Assembly (NCBI GenBank): GCA_963682175.1
Contig: OY821788.1
Span: 11,426,001-11,490,000, forward strand
DNA: 64,000 bases
DNA from: Triglochin maritima
Lineage: Eukaryota > Streptophyta > Magnoliopsida > Alismatales > Juncaginaceae
Direction: 5' to 3'
Under the pieces are notes generated by a model. That model was not told the origin of the DNA, searched no databases, and saw nothing but the letters and a program-made list of their open reading frames with translations. This document shows positions 10,809-22,790 of the stretch, in pieces. Made by a program: the position numbers and the translations under genes. Within the stretch, counting starts at the first letter, position 1. Each line of letters starts with the position of its first letter.

Positions 10809-12379
10809 TGTAACGTCCTCAAAACAACTGAAAATTTAAAATTAAAAACATACTATCAACTCGAGGACATTACTGCAAAGACACAAGAACACATGTGCAC
10901 CAACATATAATATATATATGTCACAGAGTTTTACAGAAAATGTGATTACATCAAAAGCTCTCAAAAGGAAATATACACGTGTAATCCCAACCACTTCAAA
11001 AGAAAGAAAAGAAGGATCCGGTCCTGAGTGCTCTCCTCCGCAGTCACCACCGTCCTAATGCTGATCCCGGCCTGAAATGCAAACATGAACTATGTCTGAG
11101 TTTCCATAATGAAACCTCATATGCCAAACCTTAACACATGAATGAAACGATACTATAAACTGCAAATGAACACAAACCAACGACTGAAAAACATCACAAA
11201 TTTGCCTCTTTCACCGGAGCCACAGTTTTGCCTCAATGTTACCGGAGCCACGGTTTTGCATCAATTATCGGAGCCACGACGACGACGTATACATGCCACA
11301 TTCGCCGGAGCCACGACTTTAACAAACACACTCCTCTCCGTAGAGCCACCATTGATCGCTATTAGGCTGGCCTATCCGTCTGTTGCCCCAAAAGGGCTGG
11401 TGAACCCGTTGCCTTCTAGCTGATCAACAACAACCATGAAAAACACCAAACTGTGCAAAACACAGTCGGACAAAAACACCACACCAATCAACCGAATCCC
11501 TTCCAGAGGACTGACCCAACCAAAAAACCCGCCAACTGGTCGAATGGCAAAGGGGACCCATTCAACCAAAAAACACCAGTGAAAATCCTCTTGTCGCACA
11601 AAGCACATTCGGACGAACAAAACAAGAACGACAGTTGACCAAAGAAGGGTAGTAAAATCCGATTTAATCAAAAATACAACGGTCGACCGAAACAATGAAA
11701 AGGTCGAACGAACTTTAAGTTAACTTAAGTCATCGGTCGGACGAAGTCTCAGGGCGGTCGACTGTTTTGTGGTCGACACCCCCAACCGACTTAAAACAGT
11801 GCTTCGATCGAACGGCAAAGGGGACCCGGTCGACCGAACACACCCAGAGCTTGCCTAAAATGCTTAACTGGTCGACCGCAAGAAGCATCATTCGACCGGT
11901 GCAAGGCAGACTCCCCAAACAGAAGCCAACAATGGTCGACCGATCTACCGTGCGGTCAACCGAACACAAAAGAAAACTACTGAACTAAAGGTCCGACGAG
12001 CCCTTCGGCCTACCGTCGACCGCTCGAACACCCACACAACTTAGGTGAGCATAAGATCAAGCTTGACATACCTTTAAGGCTTGAAGAAACCTTTGAAGAT
12101 GCAACGGTGAGCGTTTCCACGCGAACTCCTCTTCTTCTACGGCGAAACCCAACTCGATCAACCGACAAATCCTTGCACACTTCACCGCACCTCTTCTCCT
12201 CGACGAAGACCACACCTCCGCGCACCAAGGCTGGAAGACAGAGAGAGACGAATAAGGAAGAGAGAGAAATTCAAACCTTATATATACAAACCTCCCAACA
12301 CATCTCAGTCGTCCATCTCGATCTCTTCTAAACCACCACCTAAACAAGATTAACCACGGTCAAGGTTTAGGATATAACA
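10809..12379 (-). mobile_element. Solo LTR of a chromovirus-type gypsy element inserted in copia C RT
   Basis: On the minus strand it starts TGTTATATCC and ends GAGGACGTTACA (1571 bp). The flanks are ATTTC (10804-10808) and ATTTA (12380-12384), a 4-of-5 match for a 5-bp target duplication. The copia coding sequence continues on both sides, which supports a simple insertion followed by LTR-LTR recombination. It contains a CGGTCGACCG array at 11680-12020. A 480-bp block of it recurs at 40056-40540. Confidence 0.75.
11680..12020. repeat. CGGTCGACCG array in gypsy solo LTR
   Basis: Exact GGTCGACCG cores lie near 11680, 11827, 11870 and 11934, with variants (GGTCGACTG, GGTCAACCG, CGATCGAACG) between them. 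The same block, in the opposite orientation, is found at 40060-40400. Confidence 0.75.
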
Positions 12380-13303
12380 ATTTACCTGAAATAATTTTAT
12401 TGCATCAGTCTAATTATATGAAGAGGATTTTGGAGAAATATTATATGGATAAAAAATTCATCCTCTTAGTACACCAATGGTGGTTTGTTCATTATAAGTG
12501 AGTAAAGACCCATTTATACCGAAAGAGGTTGATGAAGAAGGAATAGGACCTGAAGTTCCATACCTTAGCGTCATTGAGGCACTATTATATCTTGCAAATT
12601 GCATTGGGCATGGTATTGCATTTGCAGTAAATGTTCTAACTAGACATAGTGCTTCTCCAACTCGAAGACATTGGAATGAAGTTAAACATATTCTTCGTTA
12701 CCTCCAAGGATCAATTGATCTTGGTTAATTTTACCCTCGAGGTAAAGATACTCTGATGGGATACTCTGATAATGTTGGCTATATGTCTGATCCATATAAT
12801 GGTAAAGCTCAGATTAGCTACATGTTCCTCTATGGAGGCACTGCAATCTCTTAGAGGTTTGAAAAGCAAACTTTAGTTGCTACCTCCTCAAATAACTCTG
12901 AGATTATTGCATTGTATGAGACCGCTTGAGAATGTGTGTGGTTAAGGTCTTTGAAACAACACATTTAGGTTTCGTGTGGTTTAACCTCAACTAGTGATAC
13001 TCAGACTACACTATTTGAGGACAATGCAACTTGGATTGCATAAATGAATGATGGATATGTCTAAAGTGACATAGCTAAACATATTTCTCATAAGTTTTGT
13101 TATCAACATGAACTCCAAGAAAAATGGAGAAATAAATATCCATCAAGTTCGCTCAAGTAATAATCTTGCAGATTTGTTCAGTAAATCTCTACCAAATTCC
13201 ACATTCGAGAAGTTTGTATATGGAATCGGTATGCGTAGACTTAGTCAGCTATGTTCATCAGGGGGAGCGAAGTATCCCAAAAAGATGATTATCCTAGAAG
13301 GAT
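12380..13303 (+). pseudogene. Copia C reverse transcriptase end and RNase H (broken)
   Basis: After the solo LTR the frame resumes with HQSNYMKRILEKYYMDK, then YLANCIGHGIAFAVN and RHWNEVKHILRYLQGS (12498-12728). RNase H follows, with YGGTAIS, EDNATW and SNNLADLFSKSLPNSTFEK. The end, GIGMRRLSQL, is the usual C-terminus of this copia group. Stops and frameshifts occur throughout. Confidence 0.75.
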
Positions 13304-13517
13304 AAAATCAAGAGTTTATGGTTGTACTATTTTTCTCTTTGTCAAGTTTTTTATCCCACTGAGTTTTTTCTTGACCAAAGGTTTTTATAATGAGGCATCT
13401 TGTGCAATGCTTATAGCGTGTGTCATGTACTTATTTCCTTAGTTGTTTTTATCACTAGGTTTTCTAGCATGGTTTTTAATAAGGCATGTACATAGAAAAA
13501 TAATGTCCAAAGGGGAG

Positions 13518-13800
13518 TGTTTTAAATATGAAAATTATGTTGAGGGAATTTTTAGGGAGTTTTCTATGGATACAATAAACATTATGTGAAGGAAGGTTTT
13601 TGGAGTTTCTTTAGTTACTTAACCCAATGTAACTTCATTGTAATGTTGCTTTATTAGAGTAATCATCAGACCTCTACCTATATAGAGGAGGTTGTGCTTT
13701 GTATTGTATATAACAAGAAATTAGAAAAGCTCCTCACATTTCTCCCTACATGTTTGTCTTTGCTTGAGTTGTTCTTGAGTTGATTTTGTTGATCTTGGTC
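13518..13800 (+). repeat. 3' LTR of copia C
   Basis: It begins TGTTTTAAATATG directly after the polypurine tract AAAGGGGAG (13509-13517). It matches 2345 onward for about 270 bp. The match fades near GTTGATCTTGGTC at about 13795, so the 3' end of the LTR is lost or diverged. Confidence 0.65.
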
Positions 13801-14314
13801 TCGATCGTTCGAGCATTCACGGAGATCGTGGTCTCTGGATTGTTCGCGTTCGCGTTTGCATTCACGATCATGGTGGTCTCGTGTGTCTCTTCTTGGATGG
13901 CTGGAGACTTGTATACTTGTCATTATGCATCTTCCAATTCCAGATTTTATCATTTTTTCCTTATAAACAAATATACAATTGAGACCATTGAAGAGATTTT
14001 TAGGTGGTCCAATCATAAGCTTAAGGTAAATAATACTTGTGATTCATATCTGCTCCTTATGAATAACATAAAATGGAGTCTTCTCTTCTATAAAAAACAT
14101 CAATTTTAATGCATGATTAATATACAAAAACTTTCGGTGCAAATTAATTAGGTAGCCAAACTATTAGTTAGCTCGTAATCATAGAAAAATATCTAAATGA
14201 TCTCATATTAGAGTGAAAGACGAGAGAGAAGTGTAGAGAGAGATGAGCGAGGGGGAGAGAGGACTTGAGAGGGGGGGAGGAGAGAAAATAGAGAAGAGAG
14301 GGGAAAGAGTGAGG
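13801..14314. other. Flanking sequence with an RD-rich open frame on the minus strand; no gene assigned
   Basis: On the minus strand, 13800-13920 translates to an arginine-, aspartate- and histidine-rich run (RDTRDHHDREC, REREQSRDHD) like RS/RD domains of splicing proteins. The frame then runs into the LTR and no wider similarity is visible. 14220-14322 is a GA-rich stretch. I do not claim a gene. Confidence 0.3.
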
Positions 14315-14322
14315 GCTGGAAG

Positions 14323-15466
14323 TAGGGGTGGAAACAGGCATCCGGAACCGGTCAAACCGAACCGGAACCGGTGGTACCAAACCGGATTAAAACGGATATG
14401 GGTCGAATATGGATATTCAATTTCAGAACCAACCCAGATCCGGTTCTCGCCATTGGAACTGGATCCGAACCCGCCTAAAGGTACACCTAAAGGTCACTTG
14501 CCATTTGCCACGAAAACGCCTATCTTTCGCCGCCTCTCTCTCTCCCAGTCTCCCTCTTCGCCGCCTCCACTCCCTCTTTCGCTGCCACCCTCACTCCCTC
14601 TCCCTCTCCGATTCTCCACGCGGCCTATTTGGTTCTCCGATCTTCGAGATCTCACAACCCTATACCCATATTTGTACCATTCGAACCGCTACTCGACATC
14701 TCAACAGAGGGTATGGTTCCTAACCTCTAAATTGTTGAAAGACAATGGATGCGTATGTAGTAACACAACTGATATATTTGAGCGTTTGTTTGAATATCAA
14801 AGTATTATTCTATGGATGTTTGGTGCGATGGTGTTCGTCTTCGATTTACGGCTTGTTGTTGCTCTTCTGCTAAAAAAGTTTTCTTTTTCTTTCTATTTAA
14901 GGTTAAGATCTCACATAGTTAGTAATTTAGTGGTGAATGGATTCAAAACTTGTTTTTACAATCGTTTTTAGTTGATTGAAGTACTGTTTTTTATTTTATT
15001 TTGTGTTTTTTACCTTAGTTGATATTAATATATTGTTTTTGGTCCTAATCGATGTTGAAAATGTCACGGTTTGTCTCCTTTGATATGTATTTGGTCTTTA
15101 CTGTGGATAAGATTCTGAGAGAAAAGTGGTTTTGATTTCTTGTTTCAGCTAACCTCATTTTTCGCCAATGTGTGTCGCTTGAGTTAGGAAATTAAGATTG
15201 ATAAAAGTAGATTGGATAATGACATGGTTGTGTTTTTTCATGATCTTAACCGATTTGTTTTAGTGGAGATGAAATATATACATATAAATATAGGAGGAAA
15301 AAAACAGATCCGGTTCTGGGTACCCATGAACCAATGGGATCCGGTTAGGGGTACCCAAGTTGGGAATTGACCCGGATCCGGTTCGATTATGGGTCCCAAT
15401 TTATAATATGGATCTGGTTCCAATTATACTAGTACTCGAACCGGAACCGATCCGTTGTCACCCCTA
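14323..15466. mobile_element. Non-autonomous hAT-like element with perfect 8-bp target duplication
   Basis: It starts TAGGGGTGGAAAC and ends GTTGTCACCCCTA, so the termini are inverted. It is flanked on both sides by GCTGGAAG (14315-14322 and 15467-15474), an exact 8-bp duplication as expected of hAT elements. CCGGAACCGG-type motifs are repeated near both ends (14340-14460, 15305-15455). The interior has a pyrimidine-rich stretch (14520-14620) like a 5' UTR but no transposase. The 242-codon frame that crosses the left terminus is not a gene. Confidence 0.8.
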
Positions 15467-16389
15467 GCTGGAAGAGAGAGTAGATATTTTGAATATTTAT
15501 TAATGACTTTGCAGAAGTGCACTCAAAGAATAGACTTTAAAACTAAGTGCACAAAACTAAATACCATAAATACGGATACACACGACTAATTATGATCGAA
15601 TCAAGATGTACACAACCAATTCATCCAAACTAAAAATGACTTCTAAGGACATCCACTGTGGTACCCCCAACCACCTCCCCAAAACACACACACACACAAA
15701 CTCTTCGCCACGTCATCCCACCCATTAATCTAAAATCCAGTCATTTCCAAAAACCCTCCACCACCCTCTCCAATTTTTCAACACTTTATTCCCTCCACAT
15801 CATTTCTTTTTACCTCATGTTTTATTCCTTTCACCTACAAAATAAATTATTTTTGCAATCACTTAATGTAATTAACTAACAAGTATTATAATTAAAAGCA
15901 CAAAAATATTATTGATAATTAATAATTGACAACTACATATTACAATATGGTCAAAAATAATTATTTTTTAGTCAGCAAAATAGGGTCCTCAGCGGGGTTC
16001 GAACCCACAACCTTTGGGGAAAAATAACAAACCACTAAGGCAACCAATAAGTAATGCTTGTTTAATTTTATGGTTTTTTCTAACATATCCGTTTTTCAAC
16101 TAACTGTAAAATGTACAAACTTTTAGTCCCATATCGACTAATGCAACAAACACCTCCTATGTTAGTGGTGTAATTGATCTCTAAATGAGCAAGCCGAGCA
16201 TGATCGAGATTAGCTCAATAAGGAAAAAATTCAGCTCATTGCCATCTCGATAAGGGTTTCGAGCGGAAAATCTGGGTCGTGCTTGGCTCGACCCTGCTCG
16301 TGAGTGGCTCGTTAACCTGAACCTGAATTTTTTTCCTTCCAATATCTTCTTCAAAAACACCTAAATTTAGGTTCAAAATATTCAAGCAT
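15467..16389. other. Intergenic sequence with repeat fragments
   Basis: There is no gene. It includes a short (CA)n run at 15688-15700, a tRNA-like piece at 15975-16045, and a stretch rich in GAGC/GCTCG at 16185-16320 of a kind seen near ends of some hAT elements. A similar GAGC-rich stretch occurs at 43595-43740. Confidence 0.4.
15975..16045 (-). repeat. tRNA-like fragment, possible SINE head
   Basis: On the minus strand it reads TTGCCTTAGTGGTTTG, then after about 20 bases GTTGTGGGTTCGAACCCCG. These resemble the A and B boxes of a polymerase III promoter (GGTTCGAACCC is a strong B box). The acceptor stem and a normal anticodon arm are missing, so it is not a working tRNA gene. Confidence 0.35.
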
Positions 16390-16394
16390 TTCTA

Positions 16395-17004
16395 TGTTGG
16401 CTTTTAGGCCGTAATCTATATTTTGATGATTTAACTAACATAATCTTAATTACAATCAAATGTAGTGTAACACACATTATGCATAGAATATATATTGTAT
16501 TGTGCTAATATCTACTGGTGATCAAGTCTCAAGAAAGAATGAAAATGAAGTCAAGACATGTAATCAAGCTATTTGAGGACATGAAAAAAGCCTTTATTTG
16601 AGTCTTAGTAATCTATGTAAATTTGAGCATACAAGATATACAACCTATTCACATACACGCTAGGTTTTTTTTGTAGAAGTCACACACCAAATTTCACATC
16701 ATTTGGACTTCAATAGATCACCCAAACCTTAGTCGGAAAATCACTCAATCTAAACCTAACCAGTCTGTGTAGAATGGTCGATCAAAACCAATTTTCCGTT
16801 TGAGCGTTCTGCTAGTTAAACCGGTTCCCAAAAGTGATTTTACCAAGTTCGACCAGTTGACCCATTTTGACCTTTCGGTCGATCGATTACCCGTATTTTC
16901 ATATGACCGTTATTCTTGTCTTTTTATACAACGGTCGTATTCGTATATTTCACCTAACCCCAATTTGGTATTTGGCCACCAGTCGAACGTTGACAAGAAA
17001 ACGG
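16395..17004 (+). repeat. First part of copia B 5' LTR
   Basis: It matches the 3' LTR from 39535 (AATCTTAATTACAATCAAATG and GCATAGAATATATATTGT are shared). It ends in GTCGAACGTTGACAAGAAAACGG, where the reversed copia A LTR begins. Degenerate GGTCGACCG-like sites are present at 16780-16890. Confidence 0.7.
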
Positions 17005-18388
17005 TGTAGGATTTCGTGTCCCTATGTATGTATATATTTTCAAAAATTTAATACAACATACAAGATCGTTTTCATATTTTCAACAATTTCTATGTACATT
17101 ACTTTTTGTTTATTCTAATATCATGCAACCCTACATTTATTAAAATAAATCACAAAGGTAGAATCATACATAAAGGTTCTCTTAACCCCTTTTGAAGATC
17201 CGGAGTCACGTTGCCCGTTGAATCGTCCACGGAATTGCCTCCGAGTCTTCACCAAACTCTAAACAAGATTAGAGAAAAAGGAGCTAGCCAATCAATCTCT
17301 AACAAGGTTTAGAATCTAGCTAATAACCTATCTTTAAGCTCCTGAGATTCTTATCTCTAAAACCTAAATTTACTAAGAGATTTTCATGGTGATTAGGGAG
17401 AGATTAATGAGAGAAAGAATTTTTGTATTAGTGTTAAACAAGTAGGAGTAGAGGTCCTTATATAGTCTCCCAAAATATCCTTATCAAGAGCTATTCTTTA
17501 GTCATGATCCCTTGTTTATTCTCTCCTGAAATTAATCTCTAATTTCCACATAAGCACCCACAAAAAACATTTTAATTAAATCTGGAATTAATCCACCCAT
17601 GATTTAATTAATCTCTTAATAATTCAGGCAGAATCGTTCTTGTTCGGTGGACCGAGAATAACTCGGTCAACCGAACCGTTCGGTTATAACACGTGTTCGG
17701 TGCACCATGAGCTATACAGTCGACCGAATCCGTATGAGAAAAATTCCCTCGAAGAATTCGGACGAACCACGTCTTTTACTCGGTCTACCGTTGACCCGCC
17801 AGAATCCTTCCTGGGACATAGTCATCGGATGACCGTGTCACCTTTGGTCTACCAAAAATACTACTTCTCGGTTGACCGTGCACACTCGGTTAACCGAACC
17901 CGATTGTCCAGGCACTCCAGACAATTTCGGTCAACAAATTGCGCTTACCCGTTCCCTATACGGTTAAGAGATCCGAAGATACCCCGGTCGACCGAACCAT
18001 GAACGGTTCACCGTGTTTGACCCCGATTTTGCCTTTGTCAAATTTTGGATTTATTTCCAACAAAATTTGATCTTTTGGGGTTTTTAGCAAATTCACATCT
18101 TATATAATATATTATCATATGTAATATTAAATTATTACACCACATAATATATATTCGTCATATGAATTTATTGTGATTCTAATTATGTCAATTCTCATGA
18201 CATATTGATTTTAATTAATTCACCACATGTGTCCTATTTTCAAATGAAACTCGACACATCATATGAACTTAAAATCAACCCTCTTGTTTCCCAGTTTTGT
18301 GGTGTGACCTATAGGAGGATCTAATCTAAATTGTCAGCGATATTAAACACTTAATATCTCAAACTATAAGCGGTATCTGAAGGGAATG
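17005..18388 (-). mobile_element. Copia A LTR, minus orientation
   Basis: It begins TGTAGGATTTCGTGTCC, the reverse complement of the copia A LTR end, and carries CCCAGTTTTGTGGTGTGACCTATAGG near 18290, the reverse of 19243-19268. An array of GGTC(G/A)ACCG variants lies at 17640-18010. It stops at AGATACCGC (minus strand), where the forward copia A LTR starts, giving a head-to-head arrangement. Confidence 0.7.
17640..18010. repeat. Degenerate CGGTCGACCG array in reversed copia A LTR
   Basis: Sites such as CGGTCAACCGAACC, CGGTCTACCG, CGGTTGACCG and CGGTCGACCGAACC are repeated. The single open frame of 120 codons here is a by-product of the repeats, not a gene. Confidence 0.65.
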
Positions 18389-20448
18389 TGTTCTAAAAGT
18401 TTTACTTTTAAATGTCAATTATTATGAATTGAATGAGAAAATCGTTTTGTTCCTTGTTTATGTTATTCGTCTTTTAGAAGTGTTAAGGAAGAGGCTCTTG
18501 GTCCTTAACCGTAGAGCTCTAAAAGATATTGGTTTACATAAAACAAAAGATATTCGCAATCATGGTAATTAACATGGGACATTAATTACCAGGTTAAGAT
18601 TGTCGTGCTGGTCATAGATCATTGTAGCTCTACAAGTGAGTGACAACACGGGTATGCAAAAGAGGAAAATATTACTTTTGTATACTGAATAGACCTAATA
18701 AGTAAAATATTATAGAAATGTGTTTTTGTGTCATTAATATTTTACTGTGTCCTTGGTCCTTTGATATGAGACTTATATCCGATCGCTTAAGGAATTCTTA
18801 ATTAGACTAGTGTCTTGAGCTATCGATGAGTGTAGTGTAAAGGCATTAGTTGGTTAAGTATTACTTTCGTTGGAGAAGATAGCTAGTCAAAAGATTATCA
18901 TTGCCCCTCTTAATTGAGTAATGATATTAGTGGGCCCCTTGATAAAGCAAAGTTATAATGTGCACAATGTGATTTGAGTTAAGTCACATATTTATAACTA
19001 GTTTAAAAAGATCAAGAAATGAATACTAATACAAAGATGACACAATACTACTTTATGTGTATTCTTAATATCATGAGGCAAGGGACGGACACAAGTGATA
19101 CACACTATCACTAAATGGATCGGGTTTTGGTTCGAGTGGAATTAAGACATCTAACTAATTGGGAGCTATAATGTGTAGCTAGATACCGCATATAGCTTGT
19201 GATATTAATCTCTTAATATCACTGCCAACTTAGTTTAGATCCTCCCATAGGTCACACCACAAAACTGGGAAACAAGAAATGGGGATTTTGAGTTCATAGG
19301 ATGTGTCGGGTTTCATGTAGAAAATATGACACATGGGGTGAACAAGCAAAATCAAAATTATGTTGTGATTAATAACATAATTAGAATCTAAATTAAATTC
19401 ATATGTGATGTAAATATTATGGGGTGTAATGATTAATCATTACATAGGATAATATGTTACATAAGTTGTGAATTTACTACTAATCCCGAAATGTCAAATT
19501 TTGTAGGGGTTAAAACCGAAATTTGACAAGTCTGCATGCATTGTGCAAAAACGGTCGACCGCTAGACCATAAACGGTCGACCGAATGTTGCGCGGTCGAC
19601 CATAATGTTGCACGGTCGACCGGATGTGTATCGAGCGTAACGAGAATTTCTTCTGTTCGTTTTTGGTCGACCGGGTATTCTTGGTCGGTCGACCGAACAT
19701 TGCGATGAAACTTTTTGTTACGAACGGTCGACCGAGAATATTGATCGGTTGACCGAAACTCGGTCGAAACGGTCGACCGGACCTCGCGAACAGTCGACCG
19801 GCCAGACGGTTTTATGCAGAATTAATTTAAGAATTAATTAGATCATGCATGGAATTGGTCCATAATTGATTTAATTCGTGGCTAATATTATTTATTATTA
19901 AATAATGGATGGTTAGATAGAATTTTGCATGAGATCATGGGCAAGGGGTTGCACATGAATAGGTAATTTGGAGAGAGCTTATAAATACAAGCTTATTTCA
20001 TTACCCAAAAATCTAATTCATTATTTCTTGTGCAAAAAATTATCTCTCCATAATTCTCCACGAAAATCCCTTAATTCTTAAGTTTAGTTTTAGTTCTTAA
20101 GAGATCATCTTCTCAAGAGAATTAAAGAGGGGTTAGTAATTGGATTCTAAACCCTATCGGAGATTGAGAGACTAGCTTCCCTCTCTCCGATCTTGTTTAG
20201 AGTTTGGTGAATACTCGGAGGCATCCGGCGCGGCGAGAAGCATCCCCAACGTCTCCAAATCTTCAAGAAGTTTTTGAGAACTTCTAGGTATGAATTTCGG
20301 AGCCCTTGTTTGTTTTAATAGAGTTTTGAAACTAGATGTTAAAACAAACCGATGCATGCATGAAATAAATCAAAGAAAATTGTAATTGATCCTTATTATA
20401 CATAAAAATTCGAAAATATATATGTATAATTAAACATGAAATCCTACA
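18389..20448 (+). repeat. 5' LTR of copia A (about 2.06 kb)
   Basis: TG/CA-bounded, with a TATA box TATAAATAC at 19980-19988 and a CGGTCGACCG array at 19550-19800 about 200-400 bp upstream of it. Two related pieces are in the window: 7189-8575 and 17005-18388 (reversed). Confidence 0.7.
19550..19800. repeat. Dense CGGTCGACCG array in copia A LTR
   Basis: Seven exact GGTCGACCG cores lie in 250 bp (near 19553, 19575, 19612, 19664, 19685, 19724, 19769), plus near matches at 19591, 19741 and 19790. This is the densest array in the window. Surrounding sequence is AT-rich. Confidence 0.8.
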
Positions 20449-20449
20449 G

Positions 20450-20469
20450 TGGTATCATAGCTTAGGGTT
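20450..20469 (+). other. Primer-binding site of copia A
   Basis: TGGTATCATAGCTTAGGGTT begins one base after the LTR's closing CA. TGGTATCA is complementary to the 3' end of initiator methionine tRNA, the usual primer for plant copia elements. Confidence 0.7.
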
Positions 20470-21947
20470 CAATTTTCTCATGATTTATGGTTGTAAACAA
20501 ATTTAGTTTACGATCTAGGATTTAAACAATTCGTTTTACCGGTTTTTCGGTCTTTAAATGTTTGTTGAAATAATTTTTTATAATAATTCGTTTTAAATGT
20601 TTTGAATGTTTAAAACATGTCATGTAATTATTAGAATTATGATTTAGACATAAGTCTAACTTGCAATAATTTCGTTTTAAGTATAAACGATTATTTTGTA
20701 AGAGAATCAACAAAACCGAAAAACTGCGATTCATCTTTCCATTGGAAATTGGATGGACAGCGGTTCATAATTAATTTTTGAATTATGGATACATGAAAAA
20801 CATTTTTAATGGATTTCAAAATGTTTTTCAAAGAATTGTTTGGGATTCTAGATGCTTGATAAACTAGGTTGGATAGTTTATAGCGATATTGCGTGCATGG
20901 ATGCTCGAGTTGTTTTGCAGGAATTGTGAGTTTGTATGTTCCAAATCAGCAGCTATGAATGTTTCTAATTGTTATAATACAGGGGCTTATGTATGTAAAA
21001 GCCAAATTCTCTATTTCCATTTTTAGATAAATTGCATATGCATATGAGAGGTTTTTACATAGGACTTGCACTAGTCGGTTTTTATCGAATGTGAGGAGCA
21101 TGTTTATTTTCTGTAAAATCTACATCTCCGGTGCAAGAGGAAGTCGCCGCTGTAGCGCATCGATCGAGGATCGAGGATCAAGGATCGAAGGGAACATATA
21201 AACTCACACGATATGGATTGTGTGAATGTTTAATTTCTATTTTTTTTATTTCTGCTATGCATGTGATGAATGTGGTGAATGTTAGGATATGTATGAATAT
21301 TAATATGCATGATAACCTAAAATTCTAAATCACATGTAAATATATGAAATTGTCCAACAAAAAATTAAGAATAATTTCCTTCTTATTTCATCCACTAGCA
21401 GCCATTGATCGAGGGATACTCTGCTCGCCCTTAGCGGGAGATAGCCCCTCCATCTTTGGGAATAGCGGAAGATATAATGGTTGTCTGTTGTTGTGCCACA
21501 ATTAAATGTATGAGGTGTGATTCACCCTAGTGAACCCCGAGTATGTTTAGTTGTGAATACAATGGATAAACGTATCTCGTATCAAATGAAAATAAGTTTT
21601 CTTAACATTACCTAGAGCCCTCGCTCGGTTTTGGGAAAAAGTTTTTCTTACGAGGATAGGTCGTATTCCCTCATAATTAAAACGACAAGAGTCACAAGAG
21701 TTTGAAGATGCTAAATGTTGCTAAAATTCAAAAAGGTTGTGATTAGAAAATGTTTTCTTACCTTGATATTGTAATGTATTCGATAGCCCTTAGCTAGTCT
21801 ATATTACAATTGATAGGATCTTGGATTGTTGCATTTATGGGCAAAGATTTTAATTTGCAACATTTGCATTATATTTGATATATGTAAGCATGTGTATTAT
21901 AAACATAAAATTGGCATTAAGACCTGTATGATTTATTTTGTAGAAAA
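20470..21947 (+). other. Untranslated leader of copia A, no gene
   Basis: About 1.5 kb between the primer-binding site and gag with no supported coding region. It includes a GC-richer patch (21405-21470, CTCGCCCTTAGCGGGAGATAG). Confidence 0.5.
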
Positions 21948-22790
21948 ATGTCGAACATCCAACCTATCGTACGATCCATGATAGAAAAACACCATTTAGC
22001 AAATGATGGCTCAAACTTCATTAGTTGGCAACTCAAACTCAACATCGTGTTAAAGTTTGAGAAACTATCTCACATTTTGGAAGGTCCAATCCCAAAATGG
22101 AATGAGAGATTAACCGATGAAGAGAAAGAGGCTAAAGCCAAGTGGGAAGACCAAGAGAACCAGGTTCACGGTCTTATGCTAGCATCCATGGGTGATTCGC
22201 TCCAAGCGAAATACTTGGATTCAAAACCCAAGAAGACCATGGAGGCTTTATCTAAGATGTTCATGGATAGTGCCCGAAAGGAGCGCTATAAGACCACCAT
22301 CGCACTCACAAGGTGCCATATGGCGGAGGGAACATCGGTATCTATGCATTTTCTCACGATGCAAGGGTACCTTGAGAAGTTGGCAAAGCTCTCTTCACCA
22401 ATGCCCGAGGACATTGCTGAAGATATGATTCTTGGCTCTCTAGCCCCGTCCTTCAAGGACTTTGTGATGCACTACCACGTGCGTGAAAAAGGGGTGAGTC
22501 TTGAGGAGCCGCACAACGCTCTCAAAACTGCTGAAGTTGACATGGGTAAGGGTAGGGACAAGCAAGTCATTGCCATCCATGGGAGGAGCCAAAAGATTGG
22601 TAAAGGAAAGGGCAAATCTACCAAAAGTGGTTCAATCAAGAGCAAGGGAGTAGGAGGTGCTCGTGCGAGTGCCTCGAGGGGAAATCTCAGAAATCTCCAA
22701 CTCCCAATACGGAGTGCTTTCACTGCGGTGAAAAAGGACACATCCGGCCAAATTACCCCAAGTACAAGGAAGACCTTGACAACGGAGTGA
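21948..22790 (+). pseudogene. Copia A Gag (UBN2-type), frameshifted before the zinc knuckle
   Basis: The frame starts MSNIQPIV and has the features of copia Gag: NFISWQLKLNIVLK near the start, KEAKAKWEDQ, and the segment SVSMHFLTMQGYLEKLA. The basic tail (KGKGKSTKSG) is followed by a frame change at about 22690. The CCHC zinc knuckle is in another frame at 22715 (CFHCGEKGHIRPNY), where the last cysteine is replaced by tyrosine. So this Gag is broken twice. Confidence 0.8.

Larger units (their letters stand above)
2345..13800 (+). mobile_element. Degenerate Ty1-copia retrotransposon ('copia C') with nested insertions
   Basis: Two similar LTRs in direct orientation (2345-2612 and 13518 to about 13800) flank a region with decayed copia pol pieces in the expected order: GAG-pre-integrase and integrase (8600-9760), reverse transcriptase (10087-10800), and RNase H (12380-13303). 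The family is the copia type whose pol ends in a GMRRL-like tail. Gag and protease are not recognisable. Later insertions split it: a gypsy LTR at 2831-4719, CACTA and copia-A pieces to about 8575, and a gypsy solo LTR at 10809-12379. Every pol segment has stops or frameshifts, so the element is dead. The LTRs have diverged visibly, so it is one of the oldest layers here. Confidence 0.75.

Noticed and set aside
14243..14971. 242-codon open frame
   Set aside because: It starts outside the hAT-like element, crosses its left terminus and duplication, and encodes low-complexity sequence. It cannot be an old gene.
15975..16045. Possible tRNA gene
   Set aside because: B-box-like sequence is clear, but no acceptor stem or proper anticodon loop can be formed. 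Listed only as a tRNA-like fragment.
17640..18002. 120-codon open frame with repeated RSTE/RPT-like residues
   Set aside because: A translation of the CGGTCGACCG-type array in a reversed LTR; no protein similarity.
19550..19800. CRISPR-like array
   Set aside because: Repeats are short palindromes with irregular spacing in plant LTRs; no cas genes and a eukaryotic setting.
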